Position numbers and translations under genes: made by a program
In this document: positions 46,707 through 56,900 of the stretch, piece by piece
How the letters are laid out: each line of letters begins with the position of its first letter
Position numbering within the stretch: the stretch's first letter is position 1
NCBI GenBank assembly: GCA_001600175.1
Contig: BCJC01000005.1
Span: 1,840,471-1,904,470, forward strand
Direction of reading: 5' to 3'
Source of the DNA: Erythrobasidium yunnanense
Lineage: Eukaryota; Basidiomycota; Cystobasidiomycetes; Erythrobasidiales; Erythrobasidiaceae
Length of the DNA stretch: 64,000 bases
Notes under the pieces: generated by a model
What the model was told of the DNA's origin: nothing
Seen by the model: the letters and a program-made list of their open reading frames with translations, nothing else
The model's database searches: none

Positions 46707-48719
46707 ATGAGCGAAGTCGGTGTCATCTTGCAGTCTCTATGCCATCTGCATCGCTGGACGCGCTCTCCCGATGATTCCGCCATCTACGAGCGACCAGAGC
46801 GTCTGCAGTCGATTCGCCTGGGAATAGCAGCGATACATGCTCGTCTGAACATACAAGATAGATTAGATGCCAAAGGGAAACGGCGAGAAGAGACTCCCGA
46901 CTTGGAAGCGCTGCTGGATAACCTTTCCTTGAGAGCGCGAGACACCTCGATACATGACGGGCACCCGTTCAGCATTGTTACGTCCAGTCGCAGGCTACCT
47001 CTCTCCAGTCCTGCTGTCACTCTTGCGCATGGTCAGGATTATACTTCTAAACTGCTGGGATACATTGCGAACGTCAGGAAAGCACACGCCAGCCAAATAT
47101 CCGAGGTGCCAGCAGGCCTGTCTCAAGGAGATCTATACCTATGCGATACGACTTTGCAAGCACTAGAAGGTGCTCTAGGTGCATGCTGCGATGCCGTCGA
47201 CCAAGTCCTGGCAGCAGAAAGCAGCGGGAGGAAACGCTTCGTTAGCATAAGACCGCCTGGGCATCATTGCGAAACACAAGATCCCATGGGTTTCTGTTGG
47301 CTAAACAATGTCGCTGTAGCGGCTGCGTACGGTGAGCTCTGATTTAGAGGTCCTTGCGAAATGCAAGCTGACTTCTCCACAGCACACCTTGAGTATGGCG
47401 TAAACAGAGTCGTGATTTTGGATATAGACCTTCACCACGGCAATGGAACGCAACAGATAGCATGGCGCCTGAACCAGCTGGCTCACGAGCAGATCCATCA
47501 GACAAAGAGAAGCTCGCCTCGGAAAGGGTCACCGAAAAAGCCAGAACCTCTTAAGCCTCCATTACAGGTGTTTTATGGATCTCTTCACGATGTCAACTCT
47601 TACCGTACGTAACTTAAGCTCAAGGTCGATCGTCTCAACTGACCCCTGCCAATCCAGCCTGCGAAGATCTGGACCCTGTTTTGATAGCAAGCGCTTCTGT
47701 CAATATATCTGGCGGTGGAGGTTCCCAATATGTCACCAATGTCCATCTCGAGCCATACGACAGCCTCGACGACTTTCATGATACTCTCTATCCTAATTAC
47801 CGCGACGCTCTGTTCAAGGCGGCGGACGCTTTTCTCCGGAAGACGTCAGCTGTTCCCGAGCAGACCTTCATCATAGTCAGTGCGGGCTTTGATGCATGCG
47901 AACATGAATATCCTGCCATGTCGAGACATGGAGCAAAAGTCCCCGTCAGCTTCTTTACGCGCTTCGCGCAGGATGCAAGCGCGTTCTCGGAGAAGCACGC
48001 TCTGGGCCGCATGATAGCGGTTTTGGAAGGTGGATATAGTCAGAGAGCATTGTCGACGGGTATTGGCGCTTTTCGTAGGTCCCCTTCGCTTAGACTGGTC
48101 GCCATTATAGCTGATGAAAGCTGTCCATCCAGTACACGGCCTCGTGGAGCCGAGTGCTGATTATAGGCCCTCAAATTGGTGGGAACTCGGAAACATCGAA
48201 GCCTACGAGAAATTCCTGCCGGAGCGCAACGTCAAAAGCCGCAATGGAGTGCAGTCCCTCGAGCAGGAGGTTCAAGATGTTGCGTGGCTTCAGAGAACAA
48301 AGACTATGTTCCAGAGCCTTGAGGACGCTTCGCCAGACTTTGTACAACCAAGTCCGCCGGTTGCACGTCCGCTCAAACTTGCGAAGACCAAAGTGATCGA
48401 GCCTGTAACGAACAGCAGAGCACTTCGATCTCAAGGAGCTGCATCTACACAAACCTCGCCCGACAAGCCCCTCAAGGACAAGGCCAGTGACGCTGCTCCT
48501 TTCATGCCCAGCAACATCCCAGTTTTCGGGCAAGCGTCACTCCCAACGAGCGTCATTCCCGCAACACAGGTACCAACATCAACACAAAATGCGCCGGTGA
48601 CGCCCTCAACAGACGTTAAATCCACGCCTCTCATCCGCTTCACATTCAAGGCAGGCGAGGAAGAGCGACTCAGGCGGGAGAATGAGATCAATGGGAATAT
48701 GAAGAGTACCTCCGGCTGA
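46707..48719 (+). CDS. HOS3: Histone deacetylase, Hos3 type
   Basis: Four exons: 46707-47331, 47383-47604, 47658-48074 and 48121-48719, giving 620 residues. The class II-like deacetylase core has YERPERLQSIRLGIAA, RPPGHHCETQDPMGFCWLNN (active-site His pair), the zinc-ligand strand VVILDIDLHHGNGTQQ, GGGSQYVTNVHLEP, IIVSAGFDACEHE and VLEGGYSQRAL. The C-terminal third is Ser/Thr/Pro-rich. Hos3 deacetylates histones and, in budding yeast, acts at the bud neck in daughter cells. The start is uncertain: the same frame has an ATG at 46623. The last junction is odd: the best acceptor (48110) shifts the frame, and 48120 keeps it. It splits the secreted-protein family, one member before and two after. 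Confidence 0.88.
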
Positions 48720-49275
48720 ATAATGTATCTCGACTACTCATCCGACACCAGAACCCTTACCGCCCGTCTCTGCATCGACCATTTGTTCACTCACGCGCTC
48801 AAACATACTGTGCCCGTCATATGGCTGCTGCAGGACATCATAAAATCCATGTCTTCCAGGCTGAATAGTCAATATGGTATCCGGCGATATCGGGGTTGAT
48901 CAGGTTGAGAGATGGAGCCGTTCGCTATCAGGCGGTGATGGGCACAGGTCATATCCTTACACATATGCTACACGAGATAGGGTACACAGCTTGATACGCC
49001 GCAACAATCGAGACACTCTCAAAGAACATGTGCCTGTTCCTATTCCAAAATGCCGAAGATTCCGAAAATAGCGCACAGGGATCTATGACACAGCTCTTTC
49101 ACAGCTTGTTGCCTTCCCTTATGCTGCTTCCGGCAGTACATACAAGGAGGCTGTCCTTCTGAAAGGCTATAAAGTCTGTCGTCTTGTCGGGGTTCTTGTC
49201 TTCTCCTCCTTCCAAAATCCCCTGATCACACTTCTCCTGATATATCTCCTACAACAAGCCCAATCTTTGTACACA
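48720..49275 (+). promoter_or_regulatory. Promoter region of secreted paralog 2
   Basis: About 556 bases. The last ~250 bases resemble the region upstream of paralog 3, including a TATAAA at 49168-49173, about 108 bases before the start codon. No gene is called; a 65-codon frame at 48874 has no features. Confidence 0.55.
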
Positions 49276-50063
49276 ATGAAGCTCGGCACATCCGCTATCG
49301 TAACAGCTGCTCTCTTCGCCGTCCCAGCTATAGCAGCTCCTGTCAAAGCTGGAGTCGCTGTCGAGAAGAGGGGCCTCTTCGGAGATTCGATTTTGTGAGT
49401 CCTGATCAACCACCTGTATGACTACCTGCCTGACTGATTGCGCTGCTTGTGTACCAGCTACGATGACTACCCCGGCCCAGGCGTCACTTACAGTAAGGTT
49501 GATTGCTGAGAAGCGAATGTGACAACGGGCTGATCTTATCTGCAGCTGGTAATTGGGTCCACTTGACCAACCAGGGAGAGGACCATCGCAATGGAACTGG
49601 AACGTACACTGGCCAACAGGTTGCGTAAGTCTTGCCAGGCCGATCTCAATCAAAGAATGCTGAAATCATGCAACGTTACAGCGAAGTCCGCTTCGACCTA
49701 CCTGCCAACTTCGGAAGCATTGTCGGGGTCACTATTCAGTCTACCAAGAAGCATGACAGAGGCAATGCTTCTGTCTACTGTGGAAAGTCCCTCGTAGGCG
49801 TATTTAGCGAATACGCCGACTCGACTAGCGAGACCAACAGCGAGGTGGTCTTCAGTGACAATGTGTGAGTACCCCTTCGCTTGAGCCGTCCTTACAGTGA
49901 CTGACTACAGAATTGCTGAAATAGGTCGAGCTGCTCACTTCCAGACGGAGGCGCACCATATATCGTCGTCAAGAATGACCAGGGTGCACAGTATCTGGCT
50001 ATAGATGCTATCTCAATTGGTTATTCCGGAGCAGGCTACCAAGACCCCTCTATAAAGGACTAG
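49276..50063 (+). CDS. Small secreted protein, paralog 2
   Basis: Five exons: 49276-49394, 49458-49492, 49546-49624, 49682-49864 and 49925-50063, giving 184 residues. A signal peptide (MKLGTSAIVTAALFAVPAIA) and a propeptide ending in the dibasic site AVEKR are followed by YDDYPGPGVTYTGNWVHL, EVRFDLPANFGSIVGVT, RGNASVYCGKSLVG, SSCSLPDGGAPYIVVKND and YLAIDAISIGYSG. The paralog at 50728 shares most positions. This copy has one extra intron (49493-49545) inside the codon run for TYTGN, where paralog 3 is uninterrupted. One N-x-S/T site (NAS) is kept in both. Secretion and Kex2-type processing are inferred. Function unknown. Confidence 0.82.
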
Positions 50064-50727
50064 AAGGACAGACGTTGTCACAAGCGAGTGCGAGCAACTA
50101 GACGGACAATTGAAGCCATAGTGCAGGATCATGATGTAGCATACTCTATCATGTATATACACCAGTTCTGAATACTTTTCTCATCGCTTTCGTAAAAGAC
50201 GGCCTGATCTTGCGCTGCGATTTGCCCATTGACAATTAGTAGTCGAACCTCGTCTGTTTGCGCTGAGAACGACTGGGTGCATCGCATTGCTTTAGTGGTG
50301 CTCCAGATACGCTGAAACATGTATATAAGTTAGACCGGCCTTACTTCGAGCTCGCCATGGTGCGGCTGTGGATGGACGCTTGCGTGGGCTTACTATAGAT
50401 GCGAGAGCTCGTGCATTACACAGCTTGAGTAACCTCGAAGGCAGTCGAGACGCGTAAAGAGCATGTGCCTGCTTTCGGTAGGGAGAACGCCGAGTGACCG
50501 AAATAGCCCTCGTCATAGTGACTAAGTCTGATGAACACCGCTCCTTCACAGCTTCGGGCCTTGCTATACTGCATCCGGTACTTACCATACGATGGGGCTG
50601 TCCTTTCTTAAAGCTATAAATCCCCCTGTCGAGTTGACTTTCTTGTCTTCTTTTCCATCAAACAGATCTCATCTTACCAAGCAGTCTTCTCCTTCCACAT
50701 CTTCACCTGACTACAAGCCTTATCACA
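50064..50727 (+). promoter_or_regulatory. Promoter region of secreted paralog 3
   Basis: About 664 bases. The last ~290 bases resemble the region upstream of paralog 2, with a TATAAA at 50615-50620, about 113 bases before the start codon. No gene recognised in the rest. Confidence 0.55.
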
Positions 50728-51462
50728 ATGAAGTTCGTTGCATCCACTCTTATGGCAGCTGCTCTGTTGGCCGCCCCAGCATTATCCGCTCCTGTTGCAG
50801 CTGGAGGAGCAGTCGAGAAGCGGGGACTCTCTACTGGAGAGCTTGTGTGAGTATATCAGTCAGCCACATAGAAGTCTTTCAGCTAAACACAATTTTCTCT
50901 TTTCTTTTTCTGACAGGTACGATGATTACCCTGGTCCTGGGATCACTTATACCGGAAACTGGGTGCACTTGACTAATCAAGGCAACTACCACTTGAACGG
51001 GACTGGCACATACACTGGCCAGGCGAATGCGTGAGTGGAGCCAGCATCGAAGGGTGCCAGATCTTGCATGCTGACGAGACGGATTTTTATAGTGAGGTCC
51101 GCTTTGACGTTCCTGCCAACTTTGGCAATGTCGTGCAGGTCACAGTGTCGTCCACCAAGAAGAACGACAGAGGAAACGCTTCTGTCTACTGTGGAAAGTC
51201 CCTCGTAGGCACTCTCAACGAGTATGCCAATGTTCAAGGAGAGACCGACAGCCAGATCGTCTTCAGCCAGGCTGTGTGAGTGCCAATCTGCTCTTCTAGT
51301 TTTCCGAGGCCAATTGACTGACTTCGGGATTCTAGGTCGAGCTGCTCACTCCCTAACGGAGGCGCACCATACATCGTCGTCAAGAACGACAAGGGCGCCA
51401 AGTACCTAGCTATCGACTCCATCACCATCGAGTACTCCGGTGCAGGGCCCACTTCAGAGTAA
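50728..51462 (+). CDS. Small secreted protein, paralog 3
   Basis: Four exons: 50728-50846, 50917-51030, 51093-51275 and 51336-51462, giving 180 residues. Signal peptide MKFVASTLMAAALLAAPALS, propeptide ending AVEKR, then YDDYPGPGITYTGNWVHL, EVRFDVPANFGNVVQVT, RGNASVYCGKSLVG, SSCSLPNGGAPYIVVKND and YLAIDSITIEYSG. Exon lengths 119 and 183 are identical to the matching exons of paralog 2, and the 114-base second exon equals exons 2 plus 3 of that copy. The gene is intact. The protein is small, secreted and probably has one disulphide. I know no family for it. Confidence 0.83.
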
Positions 51463-51845
51463 TTGCTGCCGAGCAGGTGCTCATAGTCGAGAAGCTTTGC
51501 CGAGAAGGCGGATACTCGACTGAAGATTTAAAGATGAAAGCATGGACAATTCACATCAGCCGCATAGCATAGCATTGTAGCATTTTTCACGCTTGTTGTC
51601 ACAAGCTTTTCACAGTAATACTGCCTTGATTCCCGAATATGATAGGAATGCGGACGCCCTTCAAGTCCATTAGCGAGGATTGACAGCAAAGTGTCGTTGA
51701 ACTTGACGTTGGTCTTCTCGCTCGCATTGCTATGCTAGTATTACAAGAGCTTCGGGCACTGCGTTGAAGTTGACAAAAAGTGTTAGAGGCAAGGAAGGTT
51801 CGCTGGGAAGCAGTCATACCATACCTTCTGCTTTCATTCTGAGTG
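51463..51845. other. Intergenic region, convergent
   Basis: About 383 bases between the stop codons of secreted paralog 3 and LSM6. It should contain both 3' ends. Nothing else recognised. Confidence 0.35.
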
Positions 51846-52296
51846 TCATTGCCGTGTGATGTACAGAACTGGCGGTGTCAGTGTCAGCATTGGTCCGGCG
51901 CATTCGGTTCTTGGCCAGCCATACTATTGTTTCCTCTGATGAAGGCGTCTCCGTACTGTCATAGCACACATAAGTCAGCTTCAAGGTAGCCAGATCACCA
52001 GTAAACTAGCCAGGTATACCTGATTTGTGACTTTTCCATTGACGACTTCCTGGCAGTCTTCGAGCGCAGCGTTCATGTAGCCTGGAGATCCAACCGTATC
52101 GTATCAGAACAGGAGCATAATGATATCTTCAGCGTAGGCAGGCCGACAGACCATCGAGGCAGGAGAGTGTTCCAGTATATCGCACGCCGCTGTTCAGCGA
52201 TATCACGACGGGCTGGCCGACAACGTTTCGCAGGAAATCGCTGGGAGAACCAGCAGTGGTGGACGTCGCTGTTGCGGCTGCGACAGCTTCAGACAT
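51846..52296 (-). CDS. LSM6: U6 snRNA-associated Sm-like protein LSm6
   Basis: Four exons: 52296-52152, 52081-52020, 51955-51925 and 51868-51846, giving 86 residues. An Ala/Thr-rich start is followed by the Sm fold: SDFLRNVVGQPVVISLNSG, VRYTGTLSCLDGYMNAALED (Sm1) and, after splicing, GDAFIRGNNILYITRQ (Sm2). The Sm2 motif IRGNN is typical. LSm6 is part of the Lsm1-7 ring (mRNA decapping) and the Lsm2-8 ring on U6 snRNA. The last exon is only 23 bases and completes the final beta strand; without it the protein would run into an unrelated tail. The divergent gene is snurportin-like, with 110 bases between starts. Confidence 0.93.
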
Positions 52297-52406
52297 GACA
52301 GCTATTCGGGGTGCAACAAAGGCAAGCTGGCCTGTCGTGACTTGCGTTGTGTTTTTTACTATCATTTCTAGCCAAAATGCGATAATCTACGGGTCTACAC
52401 TGCGTT
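52297..52406. promoter_or_regulatory. Bidirectional promoter LSM6/snurportin
   Basis: Only 110 bases separate the start codons of LSM6 (minus) and the snurportin-like gene (plus). Confidence 0.55.
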
Positions 52407-53771
52407 ATGAACGAGCGCGTACTGCAGTACAAGGAATACCATAATCCTGTTGGAAATACGCGAAATGCCCAGGCCAAACGACGAGAAGATGCGCTCCAGA
52501 GACAGCGGCAGGTACAGACGAGACAACGAGGTCAAGATCTTGCAGTACTCTTGACGTTACTCTGCCTTACAGCAACGTACACAAGCCTTCAGCTTGACGC
52601 GACATGGCCTCGATGACATTCTGGATGATCTGGACCTGTCAAGCGATGAAGACGAAGCCGAGGCTGATGATAGCAAAGTATTACAAGCTGAGAAGCCAGT
52701 AACTAATGCAAAGAAGACTGGCGTACCCAAAAGAATCAAGAAAAAGGTGCCTATGCATGACCAAACAATCCGCCTCATCATGTTCTGATCCCTATCTTGT
52801 ACATCGCAGTGGAAGGCATATGCAGACAGGCTTATGGTTGGCGAGACTCTCGATATGAGCGAAGGACTGCCTGCCGACCTCTACGATGAATGGTTGCTTT
52901 TGGGTCCTGTGCCCAAAGGTAAACGATGTATGGCTGTTACTTTTCCGACGTCTCGTATCAGTAGACGAGGAAGAAGTGCGTCTGTCCCCCTCCTTCTTAC
53001 AATCACTGTTCGCTGACCTGTGTGTCAGCTACGAACACTCTGCTATTGTCTAGAGTGTCGGGAAGACCGCTCGCACGCCATTACGTTCCTCCACTTCCTC
53101 CAGACTGTGTTCTGGACTGCGTATACGTAGAAGAGCTGTGCACACTGTTTGTCCTGGACATATTGAGGTGGAAAAGCCAAAGCATGGTAGAAGGAGAGGC
53201 TGAGTTTCGGTGAGTCAGACAAATCCTATACGTTCTACAGGCCCTCACCCATGCTCTCGCCTACGTACAGTATGTTCTGGCGCGATTCTCAGCTAGCGGA
53301 GCTACCGCCGCAGATACCTCTAGACCGATCGGCGAATGAAGAAGGGCCACACGATGAAGAAAGCATGTCGACAGATGGACCTCCCACATCTAAAAGGCCG
53401 CCCTATCTTCTCGTACTGCCTGTTCCCTGTCTGTCATCACCTCTGCAGCCTAGGCAGGTTGTGGACGATATACTAGTTCCGGCCATACAAGGGCCGAAAG
53501 CGAGTCTCGCGTATAGCGCGCGTATAGGAAACAGTACTCAACAAGCGACAGTGGAGTATGAAACGGATGGTCTGACACTACTGGTCAAATCGGCCTGCGT
53601 AGGTCGCTTCTCGCGCTACGACTGTCTGCACAAGCTCGAGCTGACCGTCTCTACTCTCATCAGTATGAATCTGGTCTAACGCCTTTGGCAGCCTGGGTAC
53701 CGAAGACTGAAATGGAGAAGTTCGGTCAGCTCGTAGCGCAATCTTCTTCAAATTTAACTAGAGCAATATGA
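52407..53771 (+). CDS. Snurportin-1-like snRNP import adaptor
   Basis: Six exons: 52407-52511, 52573-52746, 52810-52975, 53029-53209, 53271-53662 and 53692-53771, giving 365 residues. A basic N-terminus (NTRNAQAKRREDALQRQRQQ) could be the importin-beta-binding helix. An acidic stretch (LSSDEDEAEADD) follows. The cap-binding half resembles snurportin: EWLLLGPVPKGKRCMAVTFP, RPLARHYVPPLPPDCVLDCV, LFVLDILRWKSQS and FRMFWRDSQLAELPP. Snurportin carries m3G-capped snRNPs into the nucleus. The last intron (53663-53691) is just 29 bases, with a CTAAC branch site; removing it replaces an early stop by TWVPKTEMEKFGQLVAQSS. Fungal orthologs are not universal, so the call rests on these motifs. Confidence 0.78.
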
Positions 53772-53953
53772 GGGTGCTGTTCGCTCTTATACCGCCAGGG
53801 CTTACGAAAATTACGAGACACAGTGATGTAGCATAGATAGATTTCGTAGACAGTGTTCGGATCGAAGTGCGAAAGTAAATTTAAGGACTAACATCAACAA
53901 TGAAAACAGCTCAAATTAACATCTGAAGTATAGCCTTTGATCTTCAAACAAGT

Positions 53954-56900
53954 CTAGTAAGTGTCCAGCAGGACTCCTGCAGCCCATGCCGACTTTTCCA
54001 ATTTCTCTTTATATTCCTCAAACGATTCCCTCAGTAGATCCAGTTCTTTCTGCGCTCTTTGCTCGTCTTCCTTGTCTTTACTCTGATTATGCGCAAATTC
54101 AGGAAGCTCGGAGTCTGCTTTCTCCTGCCACGCTTTGAGCATGTCGGCTACGAGCGATGTGCCCTCGGCGACTTCTTCAGGTGTGAACTTGGCAAGCTTG
54201 GATGCGGACGCTTCGTCTTTACTGCTTTCAGCTGTGTAGTGCGTAAAATCTGTAAGCTTAACATAAATCAGAACAAGCGTAATCAGGCTTACCGATCTCC
54301 TCATCGAGCTCATCGGCCTTCCTCTTGGCTAGGCGTACGACCTGTCACCAATTCATCAGCTTGCAAAGAAGCATATCTCCGGTCGAACAGGACGTACCTC
54401 TTCAGGGAACTTTGCCAATTCGGCAACGTGAATACCGAAACTCTGATCTGAAATGCCTTGTTCGACCTTATAAAGCATAACAATGTCTCTTCCTGTGATC
54501 GAGTCTGATTTCTCTTCGACATGTGCTCGCACATGCAGGTTCTTCACTGTTGTTATTTGCTCGGCTAGTGTCGTAAGATCGTGGAAGCTGTTGAAGTGGC
54601 ACACACAATCAGCACTGATTGTTGAAGGACGCTAAACGGTAACGTACTGTGTAGCGAAGAGGGTGAAGCATTTGATCTCGGTTGCTATGTGTTCTGAAAT
54701 AGCCCAAGCGAGTCCAAACCCTGCCAAGAAAGGAAGAACTGTCAATGATGCTGGCTCACTTAATTGCAAGCGGGCACAATATACCATCATATGTTGAAGT
54801 ACCTCTGCCCAGCTCGTCGATAATGATAAGCGAGTCTTTCGTGGCGGACTACCGAGAGGATATTAGCTCATTCACCGCGAGTCAGTGGCATTGCTGACAT
54901 ACCTTAAGAATAGTAGCAGTCTCCAGCATCTCAGCCATAAACGTAGAGATACCTTTCAGCTGACTGTCTCCGGCTCCTACTCTCGCAAGAATACAGTCGA
55001 AGATCGGGATTGTGGCTTCCGAAGCAGGGACAAATGATCCGATCTGGGCCATGAGAGCTATACATCCGATCTGCCATCCCAAAAAGGTAGACGACTGTAA
55101 GTATGCGTCCTGAACGCGCTTGCTGAAGGAACAGAACGCACCTGTCGCAGATAGACGGATTTACCACCTGTATTCGCGCCCGTGATGATCTGGAAATCGC
55201 TGCTATCTCTCTGCATATCGACATCGTTGGGAATGAAGTTGATGTCCGGAAGGGTCTCGAGACAAGGGTGCCTAGATTCTCTCAGAAGAAGATCGCCTTG
55301 TCCTTTGTTGACAACTTTCGGCTTGATGTATGCGATTGGTGCATAGCATGCTACGTGGGCGAAGCTGGGCATCCAACTGACTTTAGCAATCTCACAATGG
55401 TTTGACAGGGTGGACGTACCTATGGATGACATCCAGATGCGCGATAGTACCATTAAGGCCTTCCAGTGTATCGGCATACGATGCTGATGAAGGGCTTGTT
55501 CAATTCCCCTTTCCAGACACCACCTCAAGAACTGGACTCACCAGCAATAGTGACGACTTCTTTTGCTAATCCACTCTGTTTCCTTTCATACTTCTCTTGC
55601 AAGTCAGCAAACTCTTGATTGAGGTTCTTCAGTTTCTTCGTGGTGAAATGGCAGCCGTTTTGACGATTTGCTAGTTCAATATACTTGCTCTTGCCTTTCA
55701 GGATGCCCGCTTCCTATATGCCAGAACAGAGGAAGCAGATTCAGCCTCAGAGTCATGCATGTGTACAAAGCAACTGTTGGAACTCGCCTTTCTCGTTAAC
55801 CTGAAACAATGCCCGAACACTTGGTGATTCTCGAAGTTCAACTTGGCCTTCTTTCCCTTCCCTTTCGTTCCCGCATCGTCCGTCTCTAGCCCTAAATCGT
55901 CCGCTGCATCCTTGTACAACTGGTTGAGCCCTTCGCGCGTTTCGATAAGTTTATCGGAGATATCGCGCAGCATGTCGTCGAAATCTGCGCGGATGACAAC
56001 GTTGTGCCCGTGTCTTCCTAGTGCGTCTGTGTCGATTGTAGTTTCGACAAGCTCGACTAGCTTCGAAAGATTCGCTACGTCCTCCTGCAGATCAGAACCA
56101 ACGAAGATCAGCCAATCTCGGCATCCGTCGCACACATAATGCTTGTATGGATGATCAAGTTCTACTCACATGTAACTTGGCCAAATACGTCTCCTCTAGC
56201 AACGTTGCGAGTGATTTTTCGCGATCCTCTCCACCCAATTTCTCCAATACTTCCACGATCATAGGGAGTGCTTGTACAGCTTGGTATGCACGTACCACAT
56301 CGTCTAGATTGGCTTTTCCAGTTTGAAAACGCTTGCTCAAGCGGGAAAAGTCGGGCATAAGTTTCAGGAGGTCCTCCTGTTCGCAAAAGCAGCAGATCAG
56401 CCACTGCTGCCGATTCTGACGAGTTAAGTTGGTCTGGTCGGGACTTACCCTCAGCGTGCTCCTCGATGTGACATCGTCGACGAACGCTTGTACCAGCTCT
56501 TGTCTGTGTTCTGAGTGAATCGATCGATTAGTTTCTCAGTTTCTCCTAACCGTCACACGTTTGACGTCTTTATGCTTACCGATCTGATGCAGATTGACCA
56601 GCGGCTGTTTAAGCCACATCGCTAGTAGTCTCTGCCCTTGTGCCGTCTTGCATTTATTCAATAGTGCATATAACGAACTAGCAGGATCCTTTTTCCCAAT
56701 GACGCCGGGTGCTCCATAGCTTGGGTTCGACATGGCCAAAGGCGCTCCAAAAGCTGTTGTGCTTGAATCTGGCATCAAAGTGAGCGCCCGGACGGCGGAG
56801 GCGTCTAGACGCATATAGTGCGATAAGTCGTGTGTAGTCAGCGTGTAGTAGCCGCGAGAATTATCGGCTGAAAGTAAGTCGAGATAGGAGACGAGGGCGG

